Shown: positions 18,062 through 28,113 of the stretch, one piece after another | Layout of the letters: the number at the start of each line of letters is the position of its first letter | Position numbering within the stretch: the stretch's first letter is position 1 | NCBI RefSeq assembly: GCF_022770135.1 | Contig: NZ_JALEIL010000023.1 | Coordinates: forward strand, 1 to 34,160 | Reading direction: 5' to 3' | Source of the DNA: Anaerococcus sp. | GTDB lineage: Bacteria > Bacillota > Clostridia > Tissierellales > Peptoniphilaceae | DNA length: 34,160 nt | The notes under the pieces: generated by a model | The model's input: only the letters and a program-made list of their open reading frames with translations | The model's database searches: none | Told to the model about the DNA's origin: nothing | Program-made: the position numbers and the translations under genes

Positions 18062-19165
18062 TTATTTATTAAGATTTCTTTTTAGTTCTTCTTCTAAGAT
18101 TTTGATTTCGGCTTTGGCAAGCTCTCTATTCTTCTTACCCTCGATTTGGATATTTCTAACTTCTTCTATAGTTGAAATTAAAGCTTCGTTGGTATGCTTT
18201 ATTGTATCTAGGTCGATTATACCACGTTCTGTGGCCTTGGCTGTCTCGATTGTGTTTTGTTTTAAGGTATCTGCGTTTTTCCTTAAGAGATCATTGGTTA
18301 GGTCTGTTACTCTCTTTTGGGTTTTTATAGCCTGGTCGGTGTGATTCATGCCTAGGGCTAATACCATTTGGTTCTTCCATAAAGGAATTGTGTTTACTAT
18401 GGTTGTTTGAATTTTTTCTGCCATAATTGAGTTTGATGATTGGACCATTCTGATTTGTGGGGCCATTTGGATTGAGACCATTCTCGTAAGGTCCAAATCA
18501 TGGAGCTTTTTCTCAAAGCGGTTGGCCTGAGCCTTTAGGTCGTTTACCTTCTGGGCATCCAGAGGGAGGTTAGATTCACGGGCCTTGGATTCAAGGGCAG
18601 GTATATCCTCGTTGTAAGTTGCCATCAGCTTTCTATTACCAGCCTCTATATACATGGAGATCTCCTTGTAATAGTCTTCATTTAGCTCATACATCTGATC
18701 GAGCATGGAGATGTCCTTCATCAAGGTTATTTGATGATTTTCTAGGATTTTACTTATGTCTCCTATGTTTTTTTCCGCCGATTGGTATTTGGACTTGAGG
18801 GCATCTATCTTGTTTACCTGTTTTTTGAAAAATCCCAAAGGACCTGAGGTCTCTTCCGCATCCATTGACTTAATGTCTACAACCAACTTATCTAGGAGAG
18901 TTCCGATTTCTCCAAGGTCCTTGTTTCTTACGGTATCCAGGGTCTTTTCTGAGAAGTTTGATATCTTCTTTTGGGCACCAGATCCGTATTGAAGGATGAT
19001 ATTTGTATCTTCTAGGTCGATTTTTTTGGAAAACTCATCGATCATCTTTTCTTCGTCAGGGGAAAATGTGATTTTGTTTTCTACTAGGTCAATTTCTTTT
19101 TCGCCGATTGTATCGAGCTTATCATCTTCTGATACCCCATCTAGTCTTAGTTCTATATCACTCAT
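18062..19165 (-). CDS. TelA-family protein (annotated 'toxic anion resistance')
   Basis: TelA/YaaN-like coiled region: VVDIKSMDAEETSGPLGFFKKQVNKIDALKSKYQSAEKNIGDISKILENHQITLMKDISMLDQMYELN...; follows xpaC-like gene. ATG at 19165 preferred over track start 19180. Confidence 0.88.
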   Translation of the reverse strand: MSDIELRLDGVSEDDKLDTIGEKEIDLVENKITFSPDEEKMIDEFSKKIDLEDTNIILQYGSGAQKKISNFSEKTLDTVRNKDLGEIGTLLDKLVVDIKSMDAEETSGPLGFFKKQVNKIDALKSKYQSAEKNIGDISKILENHQITLMKDISMLDQMYELNEDYYKEISMYIEAGNRKLMATYNEDIPALESKARESNLPLDAQKVNDLKAQANRFEKKLHDLDLTRMVSIQMAPQIRMVQSSNSIMAEKIQTTIVNTIPLWKNQMVLALGMNHTDQAIKTQKRVTDLTNDLLRKNADTLKQNTIETAKATERGIIDLDTIKHTNEALISTIEEVRNIQIEGKKNRELAKAEIKILEEELKRNLNK

Positions 19166-19166
19166 A

Positions 19167-20303
19167 TTAACTCCAATCATCTTCTGCTAGTCCCTCTTGT
19201 TTGAGCAAGAGGTTAATTGTGTCGATTTCTGTCTTTACGTCCATAGCCCTATCGTCTAGGAGGTCGATTTTCATTTTATCGAAGGCTTCGGCTATGGTTT
19301 TGATTGATTCTTCGATTTCTCCCATAGATTTTACTATCCTAGAATCCCTAGAATTTACCATTTCAAATTCCTTGTAGGAAGTGGCAAGCTTAAGGCTTGT
19401 TGGCAAGTAATAGGTTGAGAACTTGCCAAGGCCTGTTGCCTTATCTGGATATTTTTCTATGATTTTTAGGATATCTGTAGAATTATCTATTAATTTTCCT
19501 AAAGACTCTTTGAAGCTAGGACTTTCTATCTCGTCTCTTTTCTCGCTTAACTTATCAAGAGATGTGATTGACTCGGCAATGATCTCTTGGGATCTTTCCT
19601 TATTTAGGTCCTCTACTGATAGGTTTTCTCCGTCTATTTCTACATCGTCAGTGAGGTTTTTCCTGTAAGAAGGTATCTGGTCGAGCTTTTCCTTGTAGAG
19701 CTTGAAGGTTGGAATATCTAGGATAAATATTTTCCCATCTTCTACAATTCTTGCTTGCTTGAAGTAATTTTTCCTCATCATATAAAGGAGGTCCTTGGTA
19801 GTTTCTTCCTCGCTTTGGGCAACTCCACTTGCTAGATCTCTTATAGAGATTACTGTATTATCTCCAAGCTCTCTTAGATATCTTACGTAGTTGTTGGATA
19901 GTCTTTTATATCTATTTCCTAACTTCCAAAGCGCATAGGGAACTGATATAGTAAGGACTAGGGATATAAGGGATGCAAATAGCATAGTAAATCCGCCACC
20001 ATAATGTATTTCTGTGTAAGAACCTATGGTCATTGCTAAAAAGATAGGGGCTAAAATAACTGAAGCTATTTTAGCGAGAATACTTAATCCTGCCTGGGGT
20101 GGCTTTTGCTCACAGACTTTTGGATTTCTCGTTGCGGGTAGGTTTTTCTTACTAGAAGATGAGAAAGCTTTTATGGCTCCGTTGACTGAATTTTTGATCT
20201 TTACGCCAATTTCTGCGAAAGGAATGTCGTCGAAGTCGAAGCTTTCTATATCTTCTGCGTAGTCATAAAAAGATTTTTTGTGTTTTTTGTTTTTATCTGA
20301 CAT
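19167..20303 (-). CDS. XpaC-like protein (5-bromo-4-chloroindolyl phosphate hydrolysis family)
   Basis: Central TM pair, winged-helix-like DLASGVAQSEEETTKDLLYMMRKNYFKQARI and helical C-terminus; immediate neighbour of telA as in xpaC-yaaN. Confidence 0.8.
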   Translation of the reverse strand: MSDKNKKHKKSFYDYAEDIESFDFDDIPFAEIGVKIKNSVNGAIKAFSSSSKKNLPATRNPKVCEQKPPQAGLSILAKIASVILAPIFLAMTIGSYTEIHYGGGFTMLFASLISLVLTISVPYALWKLGNRYKRLSNNYVRYLRELGDNTVISIRDLASGVAQSEEETTKDLLYMMRKNYFKQARIVEDGKIFILDIPTFKLYKEKLDQIPSYRKNLTDDVEIDGENLSVEDLNKERSQEIIAESITSLDKLSEKRDEIESPSFKESLGKLIDNSTDILKIIEKYPDKATGLGKFSTYYLPTSLKLATSYKEFEMVNSRDSRIVKSMGEIEESIKTIAEAFDKMKIDLLDDRAMDVKTEIDTINLLLKQEGLAEDDWS

Positions 20304-20394
20304 AATTCTTCCTTTTGTTTTCTTAATTACATCATACTACAAATCAAGATATTATAAAACAAATTTAAATATATTATAATATAAATTAATTATC

Positions 20395-23244
20395 TTAATC
20401 AGAAAGATCTATTATCTTATCGAAGGAGTCTTTTTTCTCAAGAATCTTTTCTCTATTTCCGAAAACAAGGATATTATTGTAGGCGAGGGCCTTATCCAAA
20501 ACATCCGCCAAGGCACTTATATCAGATAATTTAGCTTCCTTGATCTCTCTTAGGATTTCCTCTTCATCTTTCGGATTTTCCTTTTTGTAATTAACAAAAT
20601 CACTATCTGCCTTTTGGGAAGGGGACTTTGGTCTTAAGAACTTTCCCATGGTTGATATTTGCTGGTTTGCGAAGTCCTTTTCGTCCATATCGAGATTTTT
20701 TGCTATGTCAGAAATCTTATCATAGCTTGCTAGAGTTTTTTCTATATTAGGGTCCCTGTAGGAGTAAGTTGCAAAAAGTGCTGCCCTGTCTATAAGCATT
20801 CCTGCTCCATAGGCTCCTCCCTTGGCCCTGATTAACTCGTAGAGATAAGGATTTGATATTATTGAACTTGCAAGAGATAGGCTTCCCTTATAGGAAAGAC
20901 CTAAATTCTTAAGGTCTGCTGATTTGGAAATGTAATTTACACTTGCATCAGATAAGATGGCTTCTTTTATTGGATTTTTCTTGAAAGTTATAGTTTTTTT
21001 ATCAAAATTTTCCTCGAGGAAGGCAAATTCTTCTAATATCGTCTCCTTTAAGCTTTCAAAATCCTTCCTATATCCTGTTATATTTAAGGTCAAATCACAA
21101 GATAAAACTTTACTGTAGAGCTTCTCAAGATTACTTTTGAAAGATTCAAAGTCATCGCTTGCTTTTTTGATAGTATCTTTTATGAAAAGATAGTAGTCGA
21201 TTCCAGAAAGTTTTTCCTTGATATAGGATAGCTTATCGATGTGAGAATTATTCCTATTTATGGCTATGAGATGGCCTGAATCATACATGCCTGATTCAAA
21301 GACTGACTTTCTCACCCTAAGAAGCTCAAGGATTCTTTTTTGGTCATCAAAGAGTGTATTTGTCAAAAAGTCCTTCACTATCTCGACAGCTTTTTGGATA
21401 TTTTCCCTAGTAGTCTTAAAGCTTACTTTAAAGTTGTTTTCGATTTTGTTATCATTTATCCTAATGCTTGCTATAGTAAAGTTTAGCCCTGTTAGATATT
21501 GCCAGATCACATCATCTATATCTTTGTAGGAAATATTTTTCGTATCAATTGATCCTAAGAGTTCGCCAATTAATTGAAGATTTTGCATTTCTTCTAGACT
21601 TAGATGGTCTATATTAAAGTAAAGATCAGCATAGATCAGACCGCTTGTTTCAAGTTCATGGTAGACGAATTTGAATTTATCTTCATGGACTTCTCTAGGG
21701 ATTTTCGGAAGAGTCGTAGGTACATCGCTGAGCTTAAGTCTTGGTATTGTCGCTTTTTCTTCTGGGGTATTTTCCCTATTTTGATAATCTTTAAGGGCTT
21801 TTAGGTCATCTTCGATTTTTTTAAGAGTGTCATGAGTCATTTCCTCGTTTAACTTTTCGATTTTTTCATTAAATTCCTTATCTTGCTTTTTCCTATAATC
21901 TTCATCGGCCCTTGCTATATGGACGAGCTTGGTCTTGTTATTAAGGAAGTACTTCTTAATAAATTCCTCATAATAACCAGTCCCAATTAGGCTTCTTAGT
22001 TCATCCAAAGTATCGACTAGCCTATATACAGAGAAAGGATCAGCATCAAGATTTGTCATGAGTATATAGGAAAGTCCTCGACTAGTGTCATTTAGGCTCT
22101 CTCTTTGGGCAAAATCAAAGATAGAGAAGGCAGACTTAAGACTTTCTATAGAAAGATTCTTGCTTGCTTCTTCTAAGCCCTTTTCTATTATTTCTATAAA
22201 GTCTCTGGCCTTACTTCCATCAGTCTTTTGGGCTTGGATTAGGACAGAAGACCTATTGCCATAGCCTGGTCTTGCGTAGAAATATTCTGGAGCAAGTTTG
22301 TCATTAATTTCATTTCTAATCTTTGATGAATCCATATTAAAGATGGTATTTACAAGGATAGAAAGTGTTAGGTAGTCTTTGCTATCAAGGGCAGAGCTTG
22401 CAAGAAAAGCATAGGAGAGATAGTCGGAGTCCTCCTCGATTTTGCTTGCTGGATAATTGCCTTCGATTATTTCAGGATAGTAATTTTCCTTAACTTCTAT
22501 CTCTTTATCAAAGTCCTTGTAGTCGTACTTACTTAGATATTCTTCGTCCAAGCGAGTAAGAAGTGGGTCGATATCCATATTTCCGTAGAAATAAATTAGT
22601 GAATTCGATGGGTGGTAGTGGGTTTTATAAAAATCAACAAACTCATCGTAGGTCAAATCACCGATTTCTCTAGGATTTCCTCCAGATTCATACTCGTAAG
22701 GGCTATCCTTGTACAAAAGCGAATTTATATCGTTATAGATTAGGCTTTCAGGATCAGACAAGGCTCCCTTCATCTCGTTATAGACAACGCCGGATATGCC
22801 GGTGATCTTTCCATCTTCCATTTCATAGTGCCAGCCTTCTTGATCTAGAATTTCCTTTTTCTCTATGGCTAGGGGATTAAAGACTGCGTCCAAATACACA
22901 TCGACTAGGTTAGAGAAGTCCTTGTCGTTTTCGCTTGATACAGGATAGACAGTCTTGTCAGGATAGGTCATGGCATTTAGGAAAGTTTGAAGGCTTGATG
23001 AAGCCATATCCATAAAGGGATCCTTGGTCCTATATTTCTTTGATCCATTAAGGACAGAGTGTTCCATAATATGAGCCTTGCCCTTAGAATCAGTCGGTGG
23101 GGTCTTAAAGCTTATGGCAAAAGTCTTGTTTTCGTCATTAGTTTTTACATATATAACATTGGCCTTAGTCTTTTCATGTTCATAGAGAAAAACAGTCAGG
23201 CCTAAGTTTTCAAATTTTTCTTTTTTTAATAAATTGTAAGTCAT
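20395..23244 (-). CDS. M16C-family metallopeptidase (presequence protease/insulinase-like)
   Basis: HIMEHSVLNGSKKY (HxxEH zinc motif), VYNEMKGALSDPESLI, RAKGGAYGAGM; ~950 aa. Confidence 0.93.
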   Translation of the reverse strand: MTYNLLKKEKFENLGLTVFLYEHEKTKANVIYVKTNDENKTFAISFKTPPTDSKGKAHIMEHSVLNGSKKYRTKDPFMDMASSSLQTFLNAMTYPDKTVYPVSSENDKDFSNLVDVYLDAVFNPLAIEKKEILDQEGWHYEMEDGKITGISGVVYNEMKGALSDPESLIYNDINSLLYKDSPYEYESGGNPREIGDLTYDEFVDFYKTHYHPSNSLIYFYGNMDIDPLLTRLDEEYLSKYDYKDFDKEIEVKENYYPEIIEGNYPASKIEEDSDYLSYAFLASSALDSKDYLTLSILVNTIFNMDSSKIRNEINDKLAPEYFYARPGYGNRSSVLIQAQKTDGSKARDFIEIIEKGLEEASKNLSIESLKSAFSIFDFAQRESLNDTSRGLSYILMTNLDADPFSVYRLVDTLDELRSLIGTGYYEEFIKKYFLNNKTKLVHIARADEDYRKKQDKEFNEKIEKLNEEMTHDTLKKIEDDLKALKDYQNRENTPEEKATIPRLKLSDVPTTLPKIPREVHEDKFKFVYHELETSGLIYADLYFNIDHLSLEEMQNLQLIGELLGSIDTKNISYKDIDDVIWQYLTGLNFTIASIRINDNKIENNFKVSFKTTRENIQKAVEIVKDFLTNTLFDDQKRILELLRVRKSVFESGMYDSGHLIAINRNNSHIDKLSYIKEKLSGIDYYLFIKDTIKKASDDFESFKSNLEKLYSKVLSCDLTLNITGYRKDFESLKETILEEFAFLEENFDKKTITFKKNPIKEAILSDASVNYISKSADLKNLGLSYKGSLSLASSIISNPYLYELIRAKGGAYGAGMLIDRAALFATYSYRDPNIEKTLASYDKISDIAKNLDMDEKDFANQQISTMGKFLRPKSPSQKADSDFVNYKKENPKDEEEILREIKEAKLSDISALADVLDKALAYNNILVFGNREKILEKKDSFDKIIDLSD

Positions 23245-23329
23245 AATTCCTCCGTTTTTTTAACTATACTTCAATAAAAATTTATCGATAACGGGTAAAG
23301 TTCTTATAGAGACTAATTAAGGAGGGAAG

Positions 23330-23890
23330 ATGAAAAAAATTAAAACCAAAGAGTTAACCCTTATGGCCATATCAGTAGCCCTGATGGTTATTTTAGGTAC
23401 TATCTTGTACTTTGTAGGCAGGGCCCTGCCCATACCAGGAGGAAGACTTTTGGCCATGGCACCAGCTTATAGCTTTATTTTTACAGCCCTAATCCTTAGG
23501 ACAAAGAGAATGGGAATTATTTCCCTAGTTTCCTTTATATTTGGATTTTTCGTACTCAAATTTACAATTTTTGGAGTAATAGCAATTTGGGCTAGTGCAT
23601 TTTTAGCAGACATCCTAAGCTTTATTCTTATAAGATCTTATAAGTCCTATAGGGATATCTACCTAACAGTGCCTTTAAATAGCTTTTTTCAAATATGGAC
23701 TTCCTATTTTGTGGTCATAAATTTTGTGCCAGATTCAAAATTTACCCAACAAGCCTTTTGGCCAACCCTGGGAGTTTCTATTTTGATTTATATAATAAGC
23801 CTTATATCTTCAAAGTACTTTATAAAGCTTATGGAAAAAAGGTCCCTATTGGGGAAAGACTTTAAAGATTCAGAGTTGAAAATAAATTAA
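23330..23890 (+). CDS. Integral membrane protein, possible ECF transporter S component
   Basis: ~186 aa, 5-6 TM segments, LTLMAISVALMVILGTILYFVGRALPIPGGRLLAMAP N-terminus reminiscent of ECF S components. Confidence 0.55.
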   Translation: MKKIKTKELTLMAISVALMVILGTILYFVGRALPIPGGRLLAMAPAYSFIFTALILRTKRMGIISLVSFIFGFFVLKFTIFGVIAIWASAFLADILSFILIRSYKSYRDIYLTVPLNSFFQIWTSYFVVINFVPDSKFTQQAFWPTLGVSILIYIISLISSKYFIKLMEKRSLLGKDFKDSELKIN

Positions 23891-23904
23891 GAAATGAGGC
23901 AATG

Positions 23905-24885
23905 ATGAAATTAGGAATACTAGGATCTGGTAAGATTGTAAAAGAAATTTTGCCAGTTTTGGAACAAGTGGAAAATATAGAGCTGGTGGCCATAGCAGCC
24001 CGCAATGAGGGAAAGTTAGAAGAATTAGTAGAAGAATTTAATATAGGAAAATACTATATAGGTATAGACGATCTTTTGGCTGATCCTGATATAGACACAG
24101 TCTATGTAGCTCTTCCAAACTATCTCCACTATGAAGCTATGGATAAAGCCATAGCTAAGGGCAAGGATATTATATGCGAGAAGCCTTTTTGCGGAAACTT
24201 AAGAGAGAGTGAGGATATTTTTGACAGGGCCTTTGCCAAAGACCTAATAGTTCTTGAGGCAGCAAGCCATAGATTTATTCCCAATGCCCTAGCTGTTAGG
24301 GATGAGCTTAAGAAGCTAGGAGAGATAAAAATAGTCTCATTTAACTATTCCCAATATTCTTCTAGATACGATAAGTTCAAAGAAGGAGAGATTACTCCGG
24401 TTTTTGATAGGTCGATGAATGGAGGAGCCCTTATGGATATCAATTTCTATAATGTAGATTACCTATCTATGCTTTTTGAAAGGCCAAAGGCTGTCAAGTA
24501 TTTTCCTAATATGGAAAAGGGGATCGATACATCAGGCATTCTTTACCTAGACTACGGGAACTTTAAGGCTGTTGCTATAGGCAGCAAGGACTCTGATGCA
24601 AGTCTTGTTAATACAATTCAAACAGACAGGGGAAGTATTGAAATAACTGATTCTATCAATTCATTTTCATCCTTTAGGATTAAAGAATCAGGAAAGGATG
24701 TTTTCAGGGAAGTAAATGTAAATGAGCCTTGTCATAGGATGGTCTATGAATTTAGAGAATTTCTAGAAATTATTAGCCAAAGGGACATGGAAAAAGCAAG
24801 AGAGCTTTCTAAGATAAGCCTTGATACTTCTTGGATTCTCACAGAAGCTAGGAAGTTTTCTGCTATAGATTTCCCAAATGATTAA
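23905..24885 (+). CDS. Gfo/Idh/MocA family oxidoreductase
   Basis: LGILGSGKIVKEILPVL, VYVALPNYLHYEAMDKAIAKGKDIICEKPFCGN motifs. Confidence 0.93.
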   Translation: MKLGILGSGKIVKEILPVLEQVENIELVAIAARNEGKLEELVEEFNIGKYYIGIDDLLADPDIDTVYVALPNYLHYEAMDKAIAKGKDIICEKPFCGNLRESEDIFDRAFAKDLIVLEAASHRFIPNALAVRDELKKLGEIKIVSFNYSQYSSRYDKFKEGEITPVFDRSMNGGALMDINFYNVDYLSMLFERPKAVKYFPNMEKGIDTSGILYLDYGNFKAVAIGSKDSDASLVNTIQTDRGSIEITDSINSFSSFRIKESGKDVFREVNVNEPCHRMVYEFREFLEIISQRDMEKARELSKISLDTSWILTEARKFSAIDFPND

Positions 24886-24962
24886 ATTATTTATAGATTC
24901 CTTAGCAAAGTGTTATAATATAGATATAGTACGTATGTATTATTAGAAAGAAAGGAGTTCAT

Positions 24963-25952
24963 ATGGTAGGAATAATACTCGCAAGCCACGGCGGTTTTGC
25001 CGATGGTATCAAAGAATCCGCTCAAATGATTTTTGGCGAGCAAGAAAAATTCGAATCAGTATGCCTACTACCTTCAATGGGACCCGATGATTTTAGAGCA
25101 AATCTCGAAAAAGCCATTGAAAAGCTAGATACTGAAGAGATTCTTTTCTTGGTTGATCTTTGGGGCGGTACACCATTTAACCAAAGCTCAAATTTATTTG
25201 AGGGAAATGAGGATAAATGGGCAATTGTTGCTGGCATGAACCTTCCTATGGTCATAGAAGCTTTAAGCGAGAGGTTTACTGCAGAGAAATCTCACGACAT
25301 AGCTAAGGCTATAGTAGGATCTGCCAAAGAAGGAGTTAAGATTAAGCCAGAAGAGCTTAATCCAGTAGAGGAAGCAAAGGCAGAAGTCAAGGAAGATAAT
25401 ATCCCTAAGGGATCTATCCCAGAAGGAACAGTTCTTGGAGATGGCAAGATTGACATTGGACTTGCAAGAATAGACACAAGACTTCTCCACGGACAAGTCG
25501 CTACAAGCTGGACCAAGTCTATAAATCCTGACAGAATTATAGTTGTAAGTGATAGCGTAAGCAAAGATGAACTAAGAAAGAACATGGTAATGGAAGCAGC
25601 CCCTCCAGGAGTTAAGGCTCACGTAATTCCTATATGGAAAATGAAGGAGATAATGGATGATCCACGTTTTGGAGCAACCCGTGCCTTATTATTGTTTGAA
25701 AAACCACAAGACGTCCTAGAATTTTTAGAACTAGGCGGAAAGCTAGATAAGGTAAACTTAGGATCAATGGCTTACAAACAAGGAGATATCAACCTTACAA
25801 ATGCTGTTTCTATGAATGCTGATGATGTTAAATGCTTCGATAAAATCCTAGAATATGGAATAAAGATCGATGTCAGAAAAGTTCCAGCAGACAAGAGTGA
25901 AAATTTTGACAACTTGATGAAAAAAGCTAAAAGAGAACTAAATATTAATTAA
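24963..25952 (+). CDS. PTS mannose-family transporter subunit IIAB
   Basis: IIA: GIILASHGGFADGI; IIB: IGLARIDTRLLHGQVATSWTKSINPDRIIVVSD; IIA and IIB fused by a charged linker. Confidence 0.95.
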   Translation: MVGIILASHGGFADGIKESAQMIFGEQEKFESVCLLPSMGPDDFRANLEKAIEKLDTEEILFLVDLWGGTPFNQSSNLFEGNEDKWAIVAGMNLPMVIEALSERFTAEKSHDIAKAIVGSAKEGVKIKPEELNPVEEAKAEVKEDNIPKGSIPEGTVLGDGKIDIGLARIDTRLLHGQVATSWTKSINPDRIIVVSDSVSKDELRKNMVMEAAPPGVKAHVIPIWKMKEIMDDPRFGATRALLLFEKPQDVLEFLELGGKLDKVNLGSMAYKQGDINLTNAVSMNADDVKCFDKILEYGIKIDVRKVPADKSENFDNLMKKAKRELNIN

Positions 25953-25963
25953 TAGGAGAAATT

Positions 25964-26779
25964 ATGAATATACTTAATGTTATTTTAATCGTCCTTGTAG
26001 CTTTTCTTGCAGGATGTGAAGGAATCTTAGACCAATTCCAATTTCACCAACCACTTGTTGCTTGTACCCTAATTGGGCTTGTAACAGGTCACCTAAAAGA
26101 AGGCATAATCTTGGGCGGTTCTTTACAATTAATAGCCCTCGGTTGGGCAAACGTAGGTGCAGCAGTTGCCCCAGATGCAGCGCTCGCATCAGTAGCTAGT
26201 GCTATTATAATGGTTCTTGCCCTAGAAGGAGGAAGCGAGAATGTAACTAGTGCGATTAATACTGCTATAACCTTAGCAATCCCACTTTCTGTAGCAGGAC
26301 TATTCCTTACAATGATAGCAAGAACTCTTGCTATACCAATGGTTCACGGAATGGATGCTGCAGCAGAAAACGCTGACTTTAGAAAGATTGAAGTTCTTTC
26401 ATGGATGGGTGTATGCATGCAAGGGCTTAGAATTGCAATACCAGCCCTAGTGCTTTGCTTTATCCCTCCAAAGGTTGTAACAGATGCACTAAATGCTATG
26501 CCAGAATGGCTAACAGGAGGAATGGCAGTTGGTGGTGGAATGGTAGCTGCTGTAGGTTATGCCATGGTTATCAACATGATGAGTACCAAAGAAACATGGC
26601 CATTCTTTGCCCTAGGTTTTGTTTTCGCTGCAATCGATCAAATCACCCTAATCGGTCTTGGTGTAATAGGTGTTGTACTTGCAATTTTATATATGACACT
26701 AAAAAATCTTGCAACAAGTAACCAAGGAGGGGGACAAGGATCAGGCGATCCTCTAGGCGATATCATAAACGATTATTAA
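25964..26779 (+). CDS. PTS mannose-family transporter subunit IIC
   Basis: FHQPLVACTLIGLVTGHLKEGIILGGSLQLIALGWANVGAAVAPDAALAS typical of ManY. Confidence 0.95.
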   Translation: MNILNVILIVLVAFLAGCEGILDQFQFHQPLVACTLIGLVTGHLKEGIILGGSLQLIALGWANVGAAVAPDAALASVASAIIMVLALEGGSENVTSAINTAITLAIPLSVAGLFLTMIARTLAIPMVHGMDAAAENADFRKIEVLSWMGVCMQGLRIAIPALVLCFIPPKVVTDALNAMPEWLTGGMAVGGGMVAAVGYAMVINMMSTKETWPFFALGFVFAAIDQITLIGLGVIGVVLAILYMTLKNLATSNQGGGQGSGDPLGDIINDY

Positions 26780-26791
26780 AAAGGAGCAATT

Positions 26792-27730
26792 ATGACTGAA
26801 AATATAAAAAATAATGAAGAAAGAATTGTCCTAAATCAATCTGTTCGTAGAAAGGTCTGCAACCGTCACCAATTCCTCCAAGGAACATGGAACTACGAGA
26901 GAATGCAAAATGGTGGTTGGGCCTTTTCAATGATTCCTGCCATCAAGGCTTTGTATAAGGACAAAGAAGATCAAAAATTAGCGCTAAAAAGACACCTTGA
27001 GTTCTACAACACCCACCCTTATGTATCAAGTCCAGTAATGGGAGTAACCCTTGCTATGGAAGAAGAAAGAGCAAATGGAACTCCAATCGATGATGCTGCC
27101 ATAAACGGTGTGAAGGTTGGTATGATGGGACCTCTTGCAGGTGTAGGAGATCCAGTATTCTGGTTTACCCTAAGACCAATCTTAGGAGCTCTTGGAGCAT
27201 CCCTAGCCCTTTCAGGAAACCCACTAGGTCCAATAATATTCTTTGTATTTTGGAATCTAATCAGATATATATTCGAGTGGAAGACTCAAGAGATGGGATA
27301 TAGGGCAGGTAATGAAATAACAAAGGACCTTTCTGGAGGACTTTTAGGTAGAGTTACCCTTATGGCATCAATCCTCGGTATGTTTATAGTAGGAGCTCTT
27401 GTACAAAGATGGGTATCAATCAACTTCACAGTAAATGTATCAGAAATCACCCAACAACCTGGTTCATATATAGACTGGGCATCTCTTCCAGCAGGAGCTG
27501 AAGGAATAAAAGAAGCCCTAACCCAGTACCACAACATAGGTGCCACAGCCCTAGACCCAGTAAAGGTAACAACCCTACAAGATAATTTGGATAGCTTAAT
27601 CCCAGGTCTTGTGCCACTCCTACTAACCCTAGGAATCTGTAAACTTCTAAAGAAAGATGTATCTCCAATTGCTATAATAGTTGCCCTATTCGTAATAGGA
27701 ATCATCGCTAGATTCTTTGGAATTATGTAA
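26792..27730 (+). CDS. PTS mannose-family transporter subunit IID
   Basis: GTWNYERMQNGGWAFSMIPAI, HLEFYNTHPYVSSPVMGVTLAMEEE, GVKVGMMGPLAGVGDPVFW typical of ManZ. Confidence 0.96.
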   Translation: MTENIKNNEERIVLNQSVRRKVCNRHQFLQGTWNYERMQNGGWAFSMIPAIKALYKDKEDQKLALKRHLEFYNTHPYVSSPVMGVTLAMEEERANGTPIDDAAINGVKVGMMGPLAGVGDPVFWFTLRPILGALGASLALSGNPLGPIIFFVFWNLIRYIFEWKTQEMGYRAGNEITKDLSGGLLGRVTLMASILGMFIVGALVQRWVSINFTVNVSEITQQPGSYIDWASLPAGAEGIKEALTQYHNIGATALDPVKVTTLQDNLDSLIPGLVPLLLTLGICKLLKKDVSPIAIIVALFVIGIIARFFGIM

Positions 27731-28077
27731 TGGTTCAATCGCAAAATACCAAAGTAGATTTAACTATCCCTGCTACCAACCTAAATGGCCTTACTTCCCA
27801 AGGTAAGGTCATGGTTGGCGATAGGGCTTTTGAATATTACAATGACAGGAACAAGGCCGATTTTATCCAAATACCTCGGAAGGAAATTAGGCTTGTGACT
27901 GCAGCTGTTATCTTTAAGAAGAAAATCACGAGATTTGCCATTCACACCAAAAGCAACGGAGATTTTATTTTCTCTACTAGAGATAACAAGAAAACCCTAA
28001 GAGCTATAAATAAATATATAGCAGACGATAAACTAAGGAAGTCCTTGACTGTACTAGATTATCTAAAAAGAAAATAA
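27730..28077 (+). CDS. DUF956 family protein (ManO-like)
   Basis: NLNGLTSQGKVMVGDRAFEYYNDRNKADFIQIPRKEIRLV; co-located with mannose PTS. Confidence 0.88.
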   Translation: MVQSQNTKVDLTIPATNLNGLTSQGKVMVGDRAFEYYNDRNKADFIQIPRKEIRLVTAAVIFKKKITRFAIHTKSNGDFIFSTRDNKKTLRAINKYIADDKLRKSLTVLDYLKRK

Positions 28078-28083
28078 TCTTTT

Positions 28084-28108
28084 AAGCCCCTGATTTGGGG
28101 CTTTTTTC
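28084..28108 (+). terminator. Rho-independent terminator after PTS operon
   Basis: aagcccctgatttggggctttttt. Confidence 0.9.
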
Positions 28109-28113
28109 GTTGA

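Noticed and set aside
18102-20262. Plus-strand ORFs opposite telA and xpaC (18102-18344, 18756-18992, 18996-19190, 19423-19668, 20026-20262)
   Set aside because: Antisense shadows of the conserved minus-strand operon.
18062-20303. Tellurite resistance / phage-defence island suggested by the TelA label
   Set aside because: xpaC-telA is a common chromosomal pair in Firmicutes; no ter genes, nucleases or mobile elements nearby.
26455-26721. Cys/Asn-rich 88-aa plus-strand ORF (MLYPSKGCNRCTKCYARMANRRNG...)
   Set aside because: Lies in an alternative frame wholly inside the PTS IIC gene; the cysteines come from frame-shifted reading of alanine/glycine codons.
27286-27744. 152-aa minus-strand ORF opposite PTS IID
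   Set aside because: Completely covered by the conserved IID gene; low-complexity antisense translation.
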